Positions 28,902 to 36,934 of a stretch of DNA of 64,000 bases are shown piece by piece. A model generated the notes under the pieces. The model saw nothing but the letters and a program-made list of their open reading frames with translations, had not been told where the DNA came from and made no database searches. How positions within the stretch are numbered: the stretch's first letter is position 1; each line of letters begins with the position of its first letter. The DNA lies in NCBI RefSeq assembly GCF_900250075.1, contig NZ_LT977071.1:620001-684000 (forward strand), in the 5' to 3' direction. Source of the stretch: Cupriavidus taiwanensis. GTDB lineage: Bacteria; Pseudomonadota; Gammaproteobacteria; Burkholderiales; Burkholderiaceae. A program made the translations under genes and the position numbers.

Positions 28902-29474
28902 TCAATGCCAGAGCCGGGTCGCGTTGGCCCAGCGCGCCGCGCATGACTGCGCCACCGGCGCGTCGATGATGTCGTTGGCGGCATCGTCGGCCGGTGTCGC
29001 CGCGGCAGTCTCCAGCGCGGTGCGCCACAGCACCGCCGACACCAGCGTCTTGCACTGGCGGCGCTCGCCATGCGCCAGCGCCAGCAGGCGCTCGTAGCCG
29101 TCGATCACGATCAGGCGGTCGCCATGGCGCGGCTGCAGCGTAAGCGTGAACAGGTGGTCGCACTCGCACTGCATGCTACCGCCGCTGACCGCCACCACGA
29201 TGGCACCGGGCAAGGCGATGCCGCTGTCCTGCACCTTGGTACGCAACCGCGCCAGGTGCGCCTGCACGCGCGGGTCCGGGGCAGCGCCGACGCTGGCCGC
29301 CATCTGTGCCGGCAGCGCGGAGAGCGCCATCAGCTCGGCCGGCGATACCGCCAGCGTGTACGCCTGCAGCGTGGGGCGATAGGTCGCCACCACCGCGCGC
29401 AGCCGGTGCGGCGCGCCGTCATCATGTCCTGCCTGCGGCGCACCGTCGCGCCCGCGATACTGCATCGTGTCCAT
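28902..29474 (-). CDS. Unknown protein with a weak DGQHR/DndB-like pattern
   Basis: A 190-residue protein that I do not recognise with confidence. The order of segments (RLRTKVQDSGIALPGAIVVAVSGG, then DRLIVIDGYERLLAL) resembles the DGQHR domain of DndB-like proteins, with DGYER where DGQHR would stand. The match is short and degenerate. CECDH near residue 122 could be a metal site. The ATG at 29474 is chosen because AGGAG lies 5 nt upstream; a GTG at 29489 is less likely. No phosphorothioation or defence gene is nearby. Confidence 0.7.
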   Translation of the reverse strand: MDTMQYRGRDGAPQAGHDDGAPHRLRAVVATYRPTLQAYTLAVSPAELMALSALPAQMAASVGAAPDPRVQAHLARLRTKVQDSGIALPGAIVVAVSGGSMQCECDHLFTLTLQPRHGDRLIVIDGYERLLALAHGERRQCKTLVSAVLWRTALETAAATPADDAANDIIDAPVAQSCAARWANATRLWH

Positions 29475-29504
29475 GTCGACTCCTGCCACGCGGGCCGTTG
29501 GGGG

Positions 29505-30662
29505 TCAGTCGCGCAGCAGATGCTTGGCGATGATCATCTGCTGGATCTGCGTGGTGCCTTCATACAGGCGCAGCAGGCGCACATCGCGGTAGAAGCGTTC
29601 GGCCTTGTACTCGGCGATATAGCCCGCGCCGCCGTGGATCTGCACCGCGCGGTCCGCAACGCGGCCCACCATCTCGGTACAGAACATCTTGGTGCACGAA
29701 GCCAGCATGCTGACTTCCGGATCGCTCTTGCCGGCGGGCTTGGCATCGTAGCGCTGGGCGCAATCGCGCACCATCGACAGGCCCGCGTAGAGCTCGGCCT
29801 GGCTGTCGGCCAGCATCGCCTGGATCAGCTGGAAGTCGCCGATCGGGCGGCCAAACTGCTTGCGCTCCTTGGCATACGCCACGGCGTCGGTGATGAGCCG
29901 GTGCGCCATGCCGCAGGCCAGCGCCGACAAGTGCAGGCGGCCGCGGTCCAGCACCTTCATGGCGGTCTTGAAGCCCACCCCCGGTACGCCGCCGATGATG
30001 TTGGCGGCCGGCACGCGCACGTTCTCGAGCACCACGTCGCAGGTCTTGGTGCCGCGCTGGCCCATCTTCTTGTCGGGCTTGCCCAGCGAGATGCCCGGGG
30101 TGTCGGCCGGCACGATGAACGACGAGATGCCCCCGGCGCCCGGGCCGCCGGTGCGCGCCATCAGCGTGAACGCGCCCGCGCGCGGCGCATTGGTGATGAA
30201 GCGCTTGGTGCCGTTGATGACATAGTGGTCGCCGTCCAGCTCGGCCCTGGTCTGCAGCGAGGCCGCGTCGGAGCCGGCGTTGGGCTCGGTCAGCGCGAAC
30301 GAGATGATCATCTCGCCGCTGGCGATGCGCGGCAGGTACTGCTGCTTCTGTTCCTCGGTGCCATCCATCAGGATGCCCTGCGAACCGATGCCGACGTTGG
30401 TGCCGAATACCGAGCGGAAGGCGAACGCGGTATGGCCGAGGTCATAGACCACATCGCATTCCTGCGACATCGACAGGCCGATTCCGCCGTAGTTCTCGGG
30501 GATGGAGATGCCGAACAGCCCCATCTCCTTCATGTCGGCGACGATCTCGGCGGGCACGTCGTCGGTTTCCTCCAGCGTGTCTTCGGCGGGCTTCAGGCGT
30601 TCGTCGATGAAGCGCTGCACCGAGGCGCGCAGCAGGGCAAAGGATTCTTGGTCTAGGGCCAT
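29505..30662 (-). CDS. Acyl-CoA dehydrogenase
   Basis: A 385-residue FAD enzyme that makes the first double bond in CoA thioesters. Family signatures seen are FALTEPNAGSDAASLQTRAE (about 125-144) for FAD binding and QIHGGAGYIAEY near residue 335. The catalytic glutamate is in LRLYEGTTQIQ near the C-terminus, the position used in short- and medium-chain enzymes. The start at 30662 follows GGAGAACCACC. It is transcribed alone. Two copies of an 11-bp repeat upstream may be a regulator site. Chain-length specificity cannot be read from sequence. Confidence 0.94.
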   Translation of the reverse strand: MALDQESFALLRASVQRFIDERLKPAEDTLEETDDVPAEIVADMKEMGLFGISIPENYGGIGLSMSQECDVVYDLGHTAFAFRSVFGTNVGIGSQGILMDGTEEQKQQYLPRIASGEMIISFALTEPNAGSDAASLQTRAELDGDHYVINGTKRFITNAPRAGAFTLMARTGGPGAGGISSFIVPADTPGISLGKPDKKMGQRGTKTCDVVLENVRVPAANIIGGVPGVGFKTAMKVLDRGRLHLSALACGMAHRLITDAVAYAKERKQFGRPIGDFQLIQAMLADSQAELYAGLSMVRDCAQRYDAKPAGKSDPEVSMLASCTKMFCTEMVGRVADRAVQIHGGAGYIAEYKAERFYRDVRLLRLYEGTTQIQQMIIAKHLLRD

Positions 30663-30723
30663 GGTGGTTCTCCGGGTCAAGCCAGTACGTCAGTCTGGCC
30701 GCCTATGGTACGCCGGTGGCAGG

Positions 30724-30775
30724 ATTTGACAATCCACTGGATCTTGGACAGAAGCGTCAGCGAAATTTGACAATC
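30724..30775 (-). promoter_or_regulatory. Repeated element upstream of the acyl-CoA dehydrogenase
   Basis: ATTTGACAATC occurs at 30724-30734 and 30765-30775, 41 bp apart. Read on the minus strand (GATTGTCAAAT), the nearer copy contains TTGTCA, which stands 16 bp from TACCAT, a possible promoter for the dehydrogenase. This arrangement suggests a regulator binding over the -35. The 41-bp spacing is close to four helical turns. Confidence 0.45.
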
Positions 30776-30790
30776 AGCCGCCCCGACCTC

Positions 30791-32572
30791 TCAGCTGACG
30801 GAGAGCAGGCCGGCCATGCCGATGCCCAGCGCCGCCAGTGCATCGCCGGCAATCAAGCCCCCGCCAAGCAGCGACGCGGTGTTCATGTCGCGCGGCAAGC
30901 CCTGCCCGCGCGTCCCGCGCGCGCCGACTACGGCGCCCACGCTGGCCAGCACACCGCCTGCCGCCATCCATGCCGCCGCCGTCAGGTTGACGAAACCGCC
31001 GAACGACGACGCATAAGGCGAGGGCAGGATCACGGCATCGAGCACGAAATCCGCCGCCTGCCCGCCTCGTCCGGAACGCGCAAAGCGCTGCCACGCAGGG
31101 TGGCCGAGGATGGCGCGGCGCAACAGCGCCGTGGCCAGCCCGATCAGCAGTCCCGCTCCGACCGCCAGATACTGGCCGGTCCGGTCCTGCGACAAGCCAT
31201 GGAGCACGCCCACGATCTTGTAGGTCATGGCCGAGGTCCAGCGCGCCGGCTGCTGGTCGGCCGGCAGGCTGGTCTGGTCCAGCGCCAGCACCGGATAGGC
31301 CTGCAGGAACAGGCGTGCCATCGCCACCGCGACCAGTGCGCCGACCACGATGCCCGCCACCTGGTAGCCGAACTGCACCATGCGGTCGCTGCCCAGGCGC
31401 CAGCCGGTGGAGCGGTCCTGCTGCATGTCGCTGGCTTCGGCGGTGGCCACCAGCAGCACCGTGGCGGCGATCAGGCCGACTTCGGGCGCGCGCAGGCCGG
31501 CGGCCGCCATCAGGATCACCGACAGCACGAATGCCGATGAAATCGGATTCTGGTCGACCATCCCGACCGAGATGCCGTTGACCAGCGCGAACACCAGCGC
31601 CAGCAGCACGGCAATCAGCTGGAAGGCCAGCGGCTGCCCGAACCACAGCACGCCCGCCGCCACCGTGGCCGCACCCCACAGCAGCGCCCACGCCGCCACC
31701 CAGCCCATGCCCGGCCCGCGCCGCGGCGCGGGCGGTTGCGGCTGGCGCCGTGCCCGCCAGCGCCGGCATGCCTGCACCGACAACTGCGCCAGGTCGACCA
31801 CGGCCGCGCCCATGATCATGCCGAGCGCCACCAGGAACGTGGCCTTGCGGTAGGGCTCGCCCCGCGCGAGCCAGCCGGCGTCGACGAACCATGGCGTCAT
31901 GGCCCATCCGGCCAGCCCGCCCACCAGCGCGGCAACGCCCACGCGCGCGCCGACGATCATGCCGGCGCCGAAGGTGGCTGCGGACAGGTCCAGCACGGCC
32001 AGCCACGGCACGCGCCCGGCCCCAAGCCCGCTGGCCAGGCCCAGCGCCATGCCGCCGCCGAGGCGCGCCACCGAGCGCCGCAACAGCACCGGGTCGGTCA
32101 GCGCGCGCAGGATGTTGGCCACCGCCAGCCCCGACGGAAAGGTCAGCTGCATGCGGTCGACCAGCAACGGCGTGTACAGCATGCCCACGCCCACCCCGAA
32201 CATGCCGATGCACAGCAGGTACAGCAGCAGTTGCCACAGCGGCGGCTGCGCCATGCCCAGCCACGCCATCGCCTGCAGTACCACCGCCATGCCGCCCATG
32301 CCCGCCACCGACGCCGCCGCGGTCTGGATGTAGTTGGCGCCATGGCGGCCGGATGCGCCATAGCCGGCCGTCACCACCGAGCCCAGGATGCCCGCCAGCA
32401 CCTGTCCGCCAACAAAGAACCCCAGCGAGAAATTCATGTACGCCGCGGCGACGCCACCCAGCGGCCCCAGCACCAGCATGCCGGCCGCACCCAGCATCAG
32501 GTGGTATTGCCAGCTGCCGGGCGATGGCAGCCAGGCCACGCGCGGCGCGGCATCGGAGGGCAGGACGGGCAT
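30791..32572 (-). CDS. OPT family transporter
   Basis: A 593-residue inner-membrane protein with about fifteen hydrophobic segments, belonging to the oligopeptide transporter (OPT/YSL) family. The segment PLLVDRMQLTFPSGLAVANILRAL (about 142-165) is the family's TFPSG-type motif. Bacterial OPT proteins import peptides or metal chelates with protons; the substrate here is unknown. It ends close to the acyl-CoA dehydrogenase promoter and starts 190 bp from the divergent monooxygenase operon. Confidence 0.9.
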   Translation of the reverse strand: MPVLPSDAAPRVAWLPSPGSWQYHLMLGAAGMLVLGPLGGVAAAYMNFSLGFFVGGQVLAGILGSVVTAGYGASGRHGANYIQTAAASVAGMGGMAVVLQAMAWLGMAQPPLWQLLLYLLCIGMFGVGVGMLYTPLLVDRMQLTFPSGLAVANILRALTDPVLLRRSVARLGGGMALGLASGLGAGRVPWLAVLDLSAATFGAGMIVGARVGVAALVGGLAGWAMTPWFVDAGWLARGEPYRKATFLVALGMIMGAAVVDLAQLSVQACRRWRARRQPQPPAPRRGPGMGWVAAWALLWGAATVAAGVLWFGQPLAFQLIAVLLALVFALVNGISVGMVDQNPISSAFVLSVILMAAAGLRAPEVGLIAATVLLVATAEASDMQQDRSTGWRLGSDRMVQFGYQVAGIVVGALVAVAMARLFLQAYPVLALDQTSLPADQQPARWTSAMTYKIVGVLHGLSQDRTGQYLAVGAGLLIGLATALLRRAILGHPAWQRFARSGRGGQAADFVLDAVILPSPYASSFGGFVNLTAAAWMAAGGVLASVGAVVGARGTRGQGLPRDMNTASLLGGGLIAGDALAALGIGMAGLLSVS

Positions 32573-32686
32573 GGCGCGGCCCCTTCAGCAGTGTGCCTGT
32601 TGCGAAGCATAGGCGAAGCCCAGAAGAAGGGGCGCGGCGGCCGCGGCTGGTTTGCGCTTGCGCAGTGCCGGCCTTGTCCGGAGGGG

Positions 32687-32730
32687 TTTACACTAGTTTC
32701 GCACGCAACTATATGGCCGATATAGTTGCG
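32687..32730 (+). promoter_or_regulatory. Promoter and MarR-type operator of the monooxygenase operon
   Basis: A sigma-70 promoter, TTTACA (32687-32692), 17 bp, TATATG (32710-32715), is visible. Two overlapping palindromes cover it. CGCAACTATAT at 32704-32714 is a perfect inverted repeat with 32720-32730 (11-bp arms, 5-nt spacer). TAGTTTCG/CGCAACTA at 32694-32711 is an 8-bp-arm palindrome with one mismatch. TAGTTGCGCAACTA-like sites are typical of MarR proteins in this order, and a MarR gene ends this operon. Confidence 0.75.
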
Positions 32731-32763
32731 CCCACAACCATCTCGCACAAACTATCGCCCGTC

Positions 32764-34452
32764 ATGCCAGATCCCCACGCGCCTCACCTGCCGGTGCCGC
32801 CCGCGCCACCGCCCGATTCGTCCCGTCCCTGGCCACAGCGCATCCCGGTGCTGATTGCCGGCGGCGGCCCGGTCGGCCTGACGCTGGCCGCACTGCTGGC
32901 GCGCCAGGGCATTGCCACGCTGGTGGTGGAAGCCGACCACGGCTACTGCGCCGGCAGCCGCGCGATCTGCATGGCGCGGCGCTCGCTGGAAATCCTGGGC
33001 TGGGCGGGCGCCGACCGGGCCACGGTAGCAACCGGCCTGCCGTGGGTCGGCGGGCGCAGCTACTACCGCGACACGCAAGTGCTGCACTTCAAGATGCCGA
33101 GCGAGCCGGACGAGCGCTTTGCGCCGATGGTCAACATCCAGCAGTACTACCTGGAGGCCTTCGCCCACGATGCCGCACTGCGCGGCGCGTCGCCGGCCGA
33201 CGTGCGCTTCGGCGCGCGCCTGCGGACGCTGCGCCAGCACCCCGGCGGCGTGGTCGCCGAGATCGAGACCGGCGACGGCGCGGTGGAGATCGATGCGCAA
33301 TGGCTGGTGGCGTGCGACGGCGGACGCAGCACGGTGCGCGAGCAACTGGGCCTGCGCATGGAAGGCACGCAGTACGAAGGCCGCTACGTGATCGTCGACA
33401 TCGTGCAGAAAACCCGGCGCGAGGTAGAGCGGCTGGCCTGGTTCGACCCGCCCTCCAATCCCGGCTCGACCCTGCTGATGCACCGGCAACCCGACGACGT
33501 CTGGCGCATCGACTACCAGATCCGCGACGACGAAGATCCCGACGAGGCGATCAGGCCCGAGAACGTGCTGCCGCGCGTGCAGAGCCACCTCGACATGATC
33601 GGCGAGACCGAGCCGTGGCGGCCGCTGTGGATCTCGATGTACAACGCCAAGTGCCTGACCCTGCAGGATTACCGCCATGGCCGCGTCATGTTCGCCGGCG
33701 ACGCCGCGCACCTGGTGCCGATCTTCGGCGTGCGCGGGCTCAATTCGGGGCTGGACGATGCCGGCAACCTGGCCTGGAAGCTGGCCTGGGTGCTGCGCGG
33801 CCAGGCCGGCGACAGCCTGCTCGACACCTACTCCGCCGAGCGCCTGCACGCCACGCGCCAGAACCTTGCCTACGGCGCCAAGAGCACCGAGTTCATGGCG
33901 CCGCCCGACTTCGCCTTCAGGCTGATGCGCGAGGCCACGCTGCGGCTGGCGCCATCCGAGCCGGCGGTGCGTTCGCTGATCAATCCGCGCCAGTCGGCAC
34001 CGATTGCCTATGTCGATTCGGCGCTGAACGGTCCCAGCGACTTCGGCGACGACTGCCCGGGCGCGGCACCAGGCGTGCCCGCGCCGGAGTTGCGCGTGGA
34101 CGGGCCGGACGGCATCCGGCATCTGACGCAATGCTTCGGGCAGCGCTTCACGCTGCTCTGGTTCCGGCATGGCGCCGCTCGGCCGGCGCTGCCCGAACCG
34201 CTGGCCGCGCTCGCGCAGGAATATCCACAAGCCCTGCAAGCGTACCAGGTGGTCACCGGCGCCCCGGCCGGCGCCGCCGCGCTGGCCGACGTCGACGACC
34301 AGGCCCACGCCCGCTATGGTGCCAACCCTGGCACGCTGTATCTCATCCGTCCCGATGGCTATGTGCTGGCACGCTGGCGCGAACCGTCATGGGGCGCCGT
34401 GCGCGCTACCCTCGCCCCCCTGCTGCAGACCGGAGCCCCCCATGCGAGCTGA
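32764..34452 (+). CDS. FAD-dependent aromatic monooxygenase (PheA/TfdB/MhpA-like)
   Basis: A 562-residue flavin hydroxylase. The N-terminal FAD motif VLIAGGGPVGLTLAALLARQG lies at about 29-49. The DG motif is WLVACDGGRSTVREQLG, and the GD motif is MFAGDAAHLVPIFGVRGLNSGLDDAGNLAWKLA. A thioredoxin-like C-terminal domain follows from about residue 420. Such enzymes hydroxylate phenols or hydroxyaryl acids with NAD(P)H and oxygen. The ring substrate is not evident. The start is at 32764. The next gene overlaps the 3' end by 11 bp, and a MarR repressor gene follows, so the operon is probably induced by an aromatic compound. Confidence 0.92.
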   Translation: MPDPHAPHLPVPPAPPPDSSRPWPQRIPVLIAGGGPVGLTLAALLARQGIATLVVEADHGYCAGSRAICMARRSLEILGWAGADRATVATGLPWVGGRSYYRDTQVLHFKMPSEPDERFAPMVNIQQYYLEAFAHDAALRGASPADVRFGARLRTLRQHPGGVVAEIETGDGAVEIDAQWLVACDGGRSTVREQLGLRMEGTQYEGRYVIVDIVQKTRREVERLAWFDPPSNPGSTLLMHRQPDDVWRIDYQIRDDEDPDEAIRPENVLPRVQSHLDMIGETEPWRPLWISMYNAKCLTLQDYRHGRVMFAGDAAHLVPIFGVRGLNSGLDDAGNLAWKLAWVLRGQAGDSLLDTYSAERLHATRQNLAYGAKSTEFMAPPDFAFRLMREATLRLAPSEPAVRSLINPRQSAPIAYVDSALNGPSDFGDDCPGAAPGVPAPELRVDGPDGIRHLTQCFGQRFTLLWFRHGAARPALPEPLAALAQEYPQALQAYQVVTGAPAGAAALADVDDQAHARYGANPGTLYLIRPDGYVLARWREPSWGAVRATLAPLLQTGAPHAS

Positions 34453-34666
34453 AGAACTCGACCAGGCCTATACCCGACTGTGCGAAGCCATGGGCCGCAC
34501 CGGCGAAACGCGTGCGCCGCTGTTGCTGGCGATGGTGTGCCTGGGCCTGATGAGCCGGCAGCAAGCGCTGGCGCCGGTGATGGCGCTGATCGACGAGGCT
34601 GAGGCACGCAGCCGGCAAGGCCCTGGCGGCTCTACAATGCCGACGCCCGAAACGGAAACGCCATGA
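34442..34666 (+). CDS. Small DUF2783-like protein
   Basis: 74 residues: MRAEELDQAYTRLCEAMGRT, then a helical stretch (APLLLAMVCLGLMSRQQALAPVMALIDEAEAR). Size, helical content and position right after a PheA/TfdB-type monooxygenase resemble DUF2783 proteins, which are often found there; I cannot confirm the family without a search. The start overlaps the monooxygenase end by 11 bp and its stop overlaps the MarR start by 4 bp, so translation of all three genes is coupled. Possibly an accessory factor of the hydroxylase. Confidence 0.7.
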   Translation: MRAEELDQAYTRLCEAMGRTGETRAPLLLAMVCLGLMSRQQALAPVMALIDEAEARSRQGPGGSTMPTPETETP

Positions 34667-35136
34667 AGCCACTGCCACGCCTCGAACAGTTCCTGACCTA
34701 CCGCCTGCACCAGGTCAACAAGCTCAGCGACAAGGACAGCGCCGCCGCCTACCTGGAGCAATGCGGGCTGCCGCTCAGCGAGGGGCGTTGCCTGGCGGCG
34801 ATCGGGGCCTTCGCGCCGCTGTCGGTCAACGCCCTGGCGCAGCGCGCCAACCTGACCAAGGGCCAGGCGAGCCGCTCGGCACAGGCGCTGGTGGCGCGCG
34901 GGCTGGTCAGCAAGGAAGCCAGCGCGGCCGACGGGCGCGGCGTGGTGCTGTCGCTGACCCCGCAGGGCAAGCCGCTGTACCGGCAGGCGATCGCCATGAT
35001 CGCCCGGCGCAATGACGAGATCTTCGGTTGCCTGAGCGAAGCCGAGCAGGCGCTGCTGGGCAGCCTGCTCGACCGGCTGGTGGCGCACGCCGGCCAGCAG
35101 GACGCGCAAGGCCCCGACGACGACGCGGACGCCTGA
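34663..35136 (+). CDS. MarR family transcriptional regulator
   Basis: A 157-residue dimeric winged-helix repressor. The DNA-binding core is about 48-115 (LSVNALAQRANLTKGQASRSAQALVARGLVSKEASAADGRGVVLSLTPQGK), with the wing in ADGRGVVLSLT. It is the last gene of the monooxygenase operon, starting at an ATGA overlap. The strong palindromes over the operon promoter are its most likely targets, giving substrate-induced autoregulation. Normal length. Confidence 0.92.
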   Translation: MKPLPRLEQFLTYRLHQVNKLSDKDSAAAYLEQCGLPLSEGRCLAAIGAFAPLSVNALAQRANLTKGQASRSAQALVARGLVSKEASAADGRGVVLSLTPQGKPLYRQAIAMIARRNDEIFGCLSEAEQALLGSLLDRLVAHAGQQDAQGPDDDADA

Positions 35137-35140
35137 GCGC

Positions 35141-35596
35141 TCAGCGGCGCAGGTTGTCCACCTGCGCGCGGGCGCCGTCGCGGCGCGCGGCGTCCGCCAT
35201 CTCGTTGCTGACCACGGTCTGTCCGATCGGTGCCAGCGCAATGCCGGCCAGCTTCAGGTGCTGGATCGCGAACGGGATGCCGATGATGGTCACGAAGTTG
35301 GCGAGCGCCGCCATGACATGGCCGATGGCCAGCCACACGCCGGCAACGACAAACCACAGCACATTGCCCACCAGCCCGAGCGCTCCGGTGCCGACATCGT
35401 CGCGCCCGGTCAGTTCGCGCCGGCTGATGGCCTGCTTGCCGAACGGAAAGAAGGTGAAGCTGCCGATCACGAAGCAGGCCTTGCCCCAGGGAATGCCGAT
35501 GATCGAGATAAAGGCCAGCAGCCCTGCCAGCCACCAGGCCAGGCCCATCACCACGCCGCCAAGAATGAACCAGAGGAAGTTGCCGATCGCGCGCAT
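35141..35596 (-). CDS. yccF: YccF family membrane protein
   Basis: A 151-residue inner-membrane protein made of two similar halves. Each half carries the YccF pattern: GNFLWFILGGVVMGLAWWLAGLL...IGIPWGKACF and GNVLWFVVAGVWLAIGHVM...IIGIPFAIQHLKL. E. coli YccF is about 148 residues and has no known function. The start at 35596 matches the family exactly; the frame runs open upstream as noise. It is convergent with the MarR gene, 4 bp apart. Confidence 0.9.
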   Translation of the reverse strand: MRAIGNFLWFILGGVVMGLAWWLAGLLAFISIIGIPWGKACFVIGSFTFFPFGKQAISRRELTGRDDVGTGALGLVGNVLWFVVAGVWLAIGHVMAALANFVTIIGIPFAIQHLKLAGIALAPIGQTVVSNEMADAARRDGARAQVDNLRR

Positions 35597-35683
35597 GCTG
35601 TCGTTGCACCAGTGATGGGAGGAACACGCATGATACGCAATGGCGCCGCGCCGGCATGGCGCTGAACGGCCTGCGCCGTAAAA

Positions 35684-35700
35684 GCGTACCCGTTTCTGCG
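35684..35700 (-). repeat. Dispersed origin iteron copy
   Basis: GCGTACCCGTTTCTGCG, a perfect consensus copy in reverse orientation, about 24 kb from the origin array, intergenic. Confidence 0.85.
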
Positions 35701-35819
35701 TGCCGCGGCGGGTCCAGGCAGGCCGCGTCACTGCGCCCCCCTTTCTCCGCGATAACGCTGGATTTATCGGCACGGCATGCGCCCCCAGGAGCGCCGCTGC
35801 GCCTGGCCGCGCAGGCCAG

Positions 35820-35836
35820 GCGTACCCGTTTCTGCG
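35820..35836 (-). repeat. Dispersed origin iteron copy
   Basis: GCGTACCCGTTTCTGCG, a perfect consensus copy in reverse orientation, 136 bp from the previous one. Its first three bases are the end of a hairpin stem (35800-35822). Confidence 0.85.
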
Positions 35837-35988
35837 TATCGATCCAGGGTCTGTCGCTTTCGGCAAGCCTGGTGCCGCGGCGCTAGAATGTGCCCCTGCC
35901 GCTGTCCGAGCGCCGGTATCCGCCCGCGCTGCTGCGATCATGGCCGCGGCCCGCTCGTCCCACTACCTCCTGCTCCGCTGTCCCCGCC

Positions 35989-36924
35989 ATGAAGCCCACG
36001 CTGTTGATCCTGACCCAGGTCGCATCACACCACCGCGATGCCATTGCGGAACGTTTCGAGATCTTCTATGCCCCCGATGCCGCGAGCCGAGCCGACCATG
36101 TCGGGACGCATGGCGAGCGCATCCGCGCGGTACTGACCATCGGCGCCACCGGCCTGAGCGCGGCGGAAATCGACGCCATGCCGGCGCTGGAACTGGTGTG
36201 CGCGCTGGGCGCGGGATTCGAGAACATTGCCGTGTCGCATGCCCGCGCGCGCGGCATCGTCGTTGCCAATGGCGCGGGCACCAATGACAGCTGCGTCGCC
36301 GATCACGCCTTTGCGTTGCTGCTGGCGACCGTGCGCGCGGTACCGCAACTGGACGCGGCCACGCGCGCCGGCACCTGGCGCACGGCGCTGCCGCTGCGGC
36401 CCAATGTGTCGGGCAAGCGGCTGGGCATCGTCGGCCTGGGCACCATCGGCCGGCGCATCGCCCGACGCGCCGAAGGCTTCGACCTGGAGATCGGCTATCA
36501 CAACCGCACGCCGCGCGACGGCGCCGGCTACCGCTATTTCGACAGCATCGGCGCGCTGGCCGAATGGGCCGACTACCTGGTGGTGGCCACGCCGGGCGGA
36601 CCCGGCACCCGCCATCTGGTCGATGCCAGCGTACTGGCGGCGCTGGGGCCCTCCGGCTTTCTCGTCAATATCGCGCGCGGCAGCGTGGTGGACACCGAGG
36701 CGCTGGCGCGAGCGCTGCGCGCAGGCCAGCTGGGCGGCGCCGGGCTGGATGTCTACGAGAGCGAGCCCGCGCCGCCCATGGTATTGCTCGACTGCCCCAA
36801 CGTGGTCCTGACACCGCACGTCGCCGGCTGGTCGCCGGAGGCCATCGGGGCCTCGGTGGCACAGTTCCTCGAGAATGCCCGGCGGCATTTTGCGGGGGAG
36901 CCGGTGTTGACGCCGGTGCTGTGA
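35989..36924 (+). CDS. D-isomer 2-hydroxyacid dehydrogenase
   Basis: A 311-residue NAD(P)-dependent dehydrogenase of the glyoxylate/hydroxypyruvate reductase type. The Rossmann motif GIVGLGTIGRRIARRAEGFDLEIGYHNR (about 144-171) has basic residues after the second strand, which favours NADP. Catalytic residues are Arg in NIARGSVVDTEAL, Glu near GLDVYESEP and His in LTPHVAGW. The start at 35989 is chosen by homology. It stands alone between an iteron-bearing intergenic region and the convergent sensor kinase gene. Confidence 0.92.
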   Translation: MKPTLLILTQVASHHRDAIAERFEIFYAPDAASRADHVGTHGERIRAVLTIGATGLSAAEIDAMPALELVCALGAGFENIAVSHARARGIVVANGAGTNDSCVADHAFALLLATVRAVPQLDAATRAGTWRTALPLRPNVSGKRLGIVGLGTIGRRIARRAEGFDLEIGYHNRTPRDGAGYRYFDSIGALAEWADYLVVATPGGPGTRHLVDASVLAALGPSGFLVNIARGSVVDTEALARALRAGQLGGAGLDVYESEPAPPMVLLDCPNVVLTPHVAGWSPEAIGASVAQFLENARRHFAGEPVLTPVL

Positions 36925-36934
36925 GGGCCAGCGC

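Larger units (their letters stand above)
35597..35988. other. Divergent intergenic region with two iteron copies
   Basis: 392 bp between yccF and the hydroxyacid dehydrogenase. It carries two iteron copies (35684 and 35820) and a 9-bp-arm hairpin, CGCCTGGCC-5nt-GGCCAGGCG, at 35800-35822 that abuts the second copy. No gene is convincing. Promoters for both flanking genes should lie here. Confidence 0.6.
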
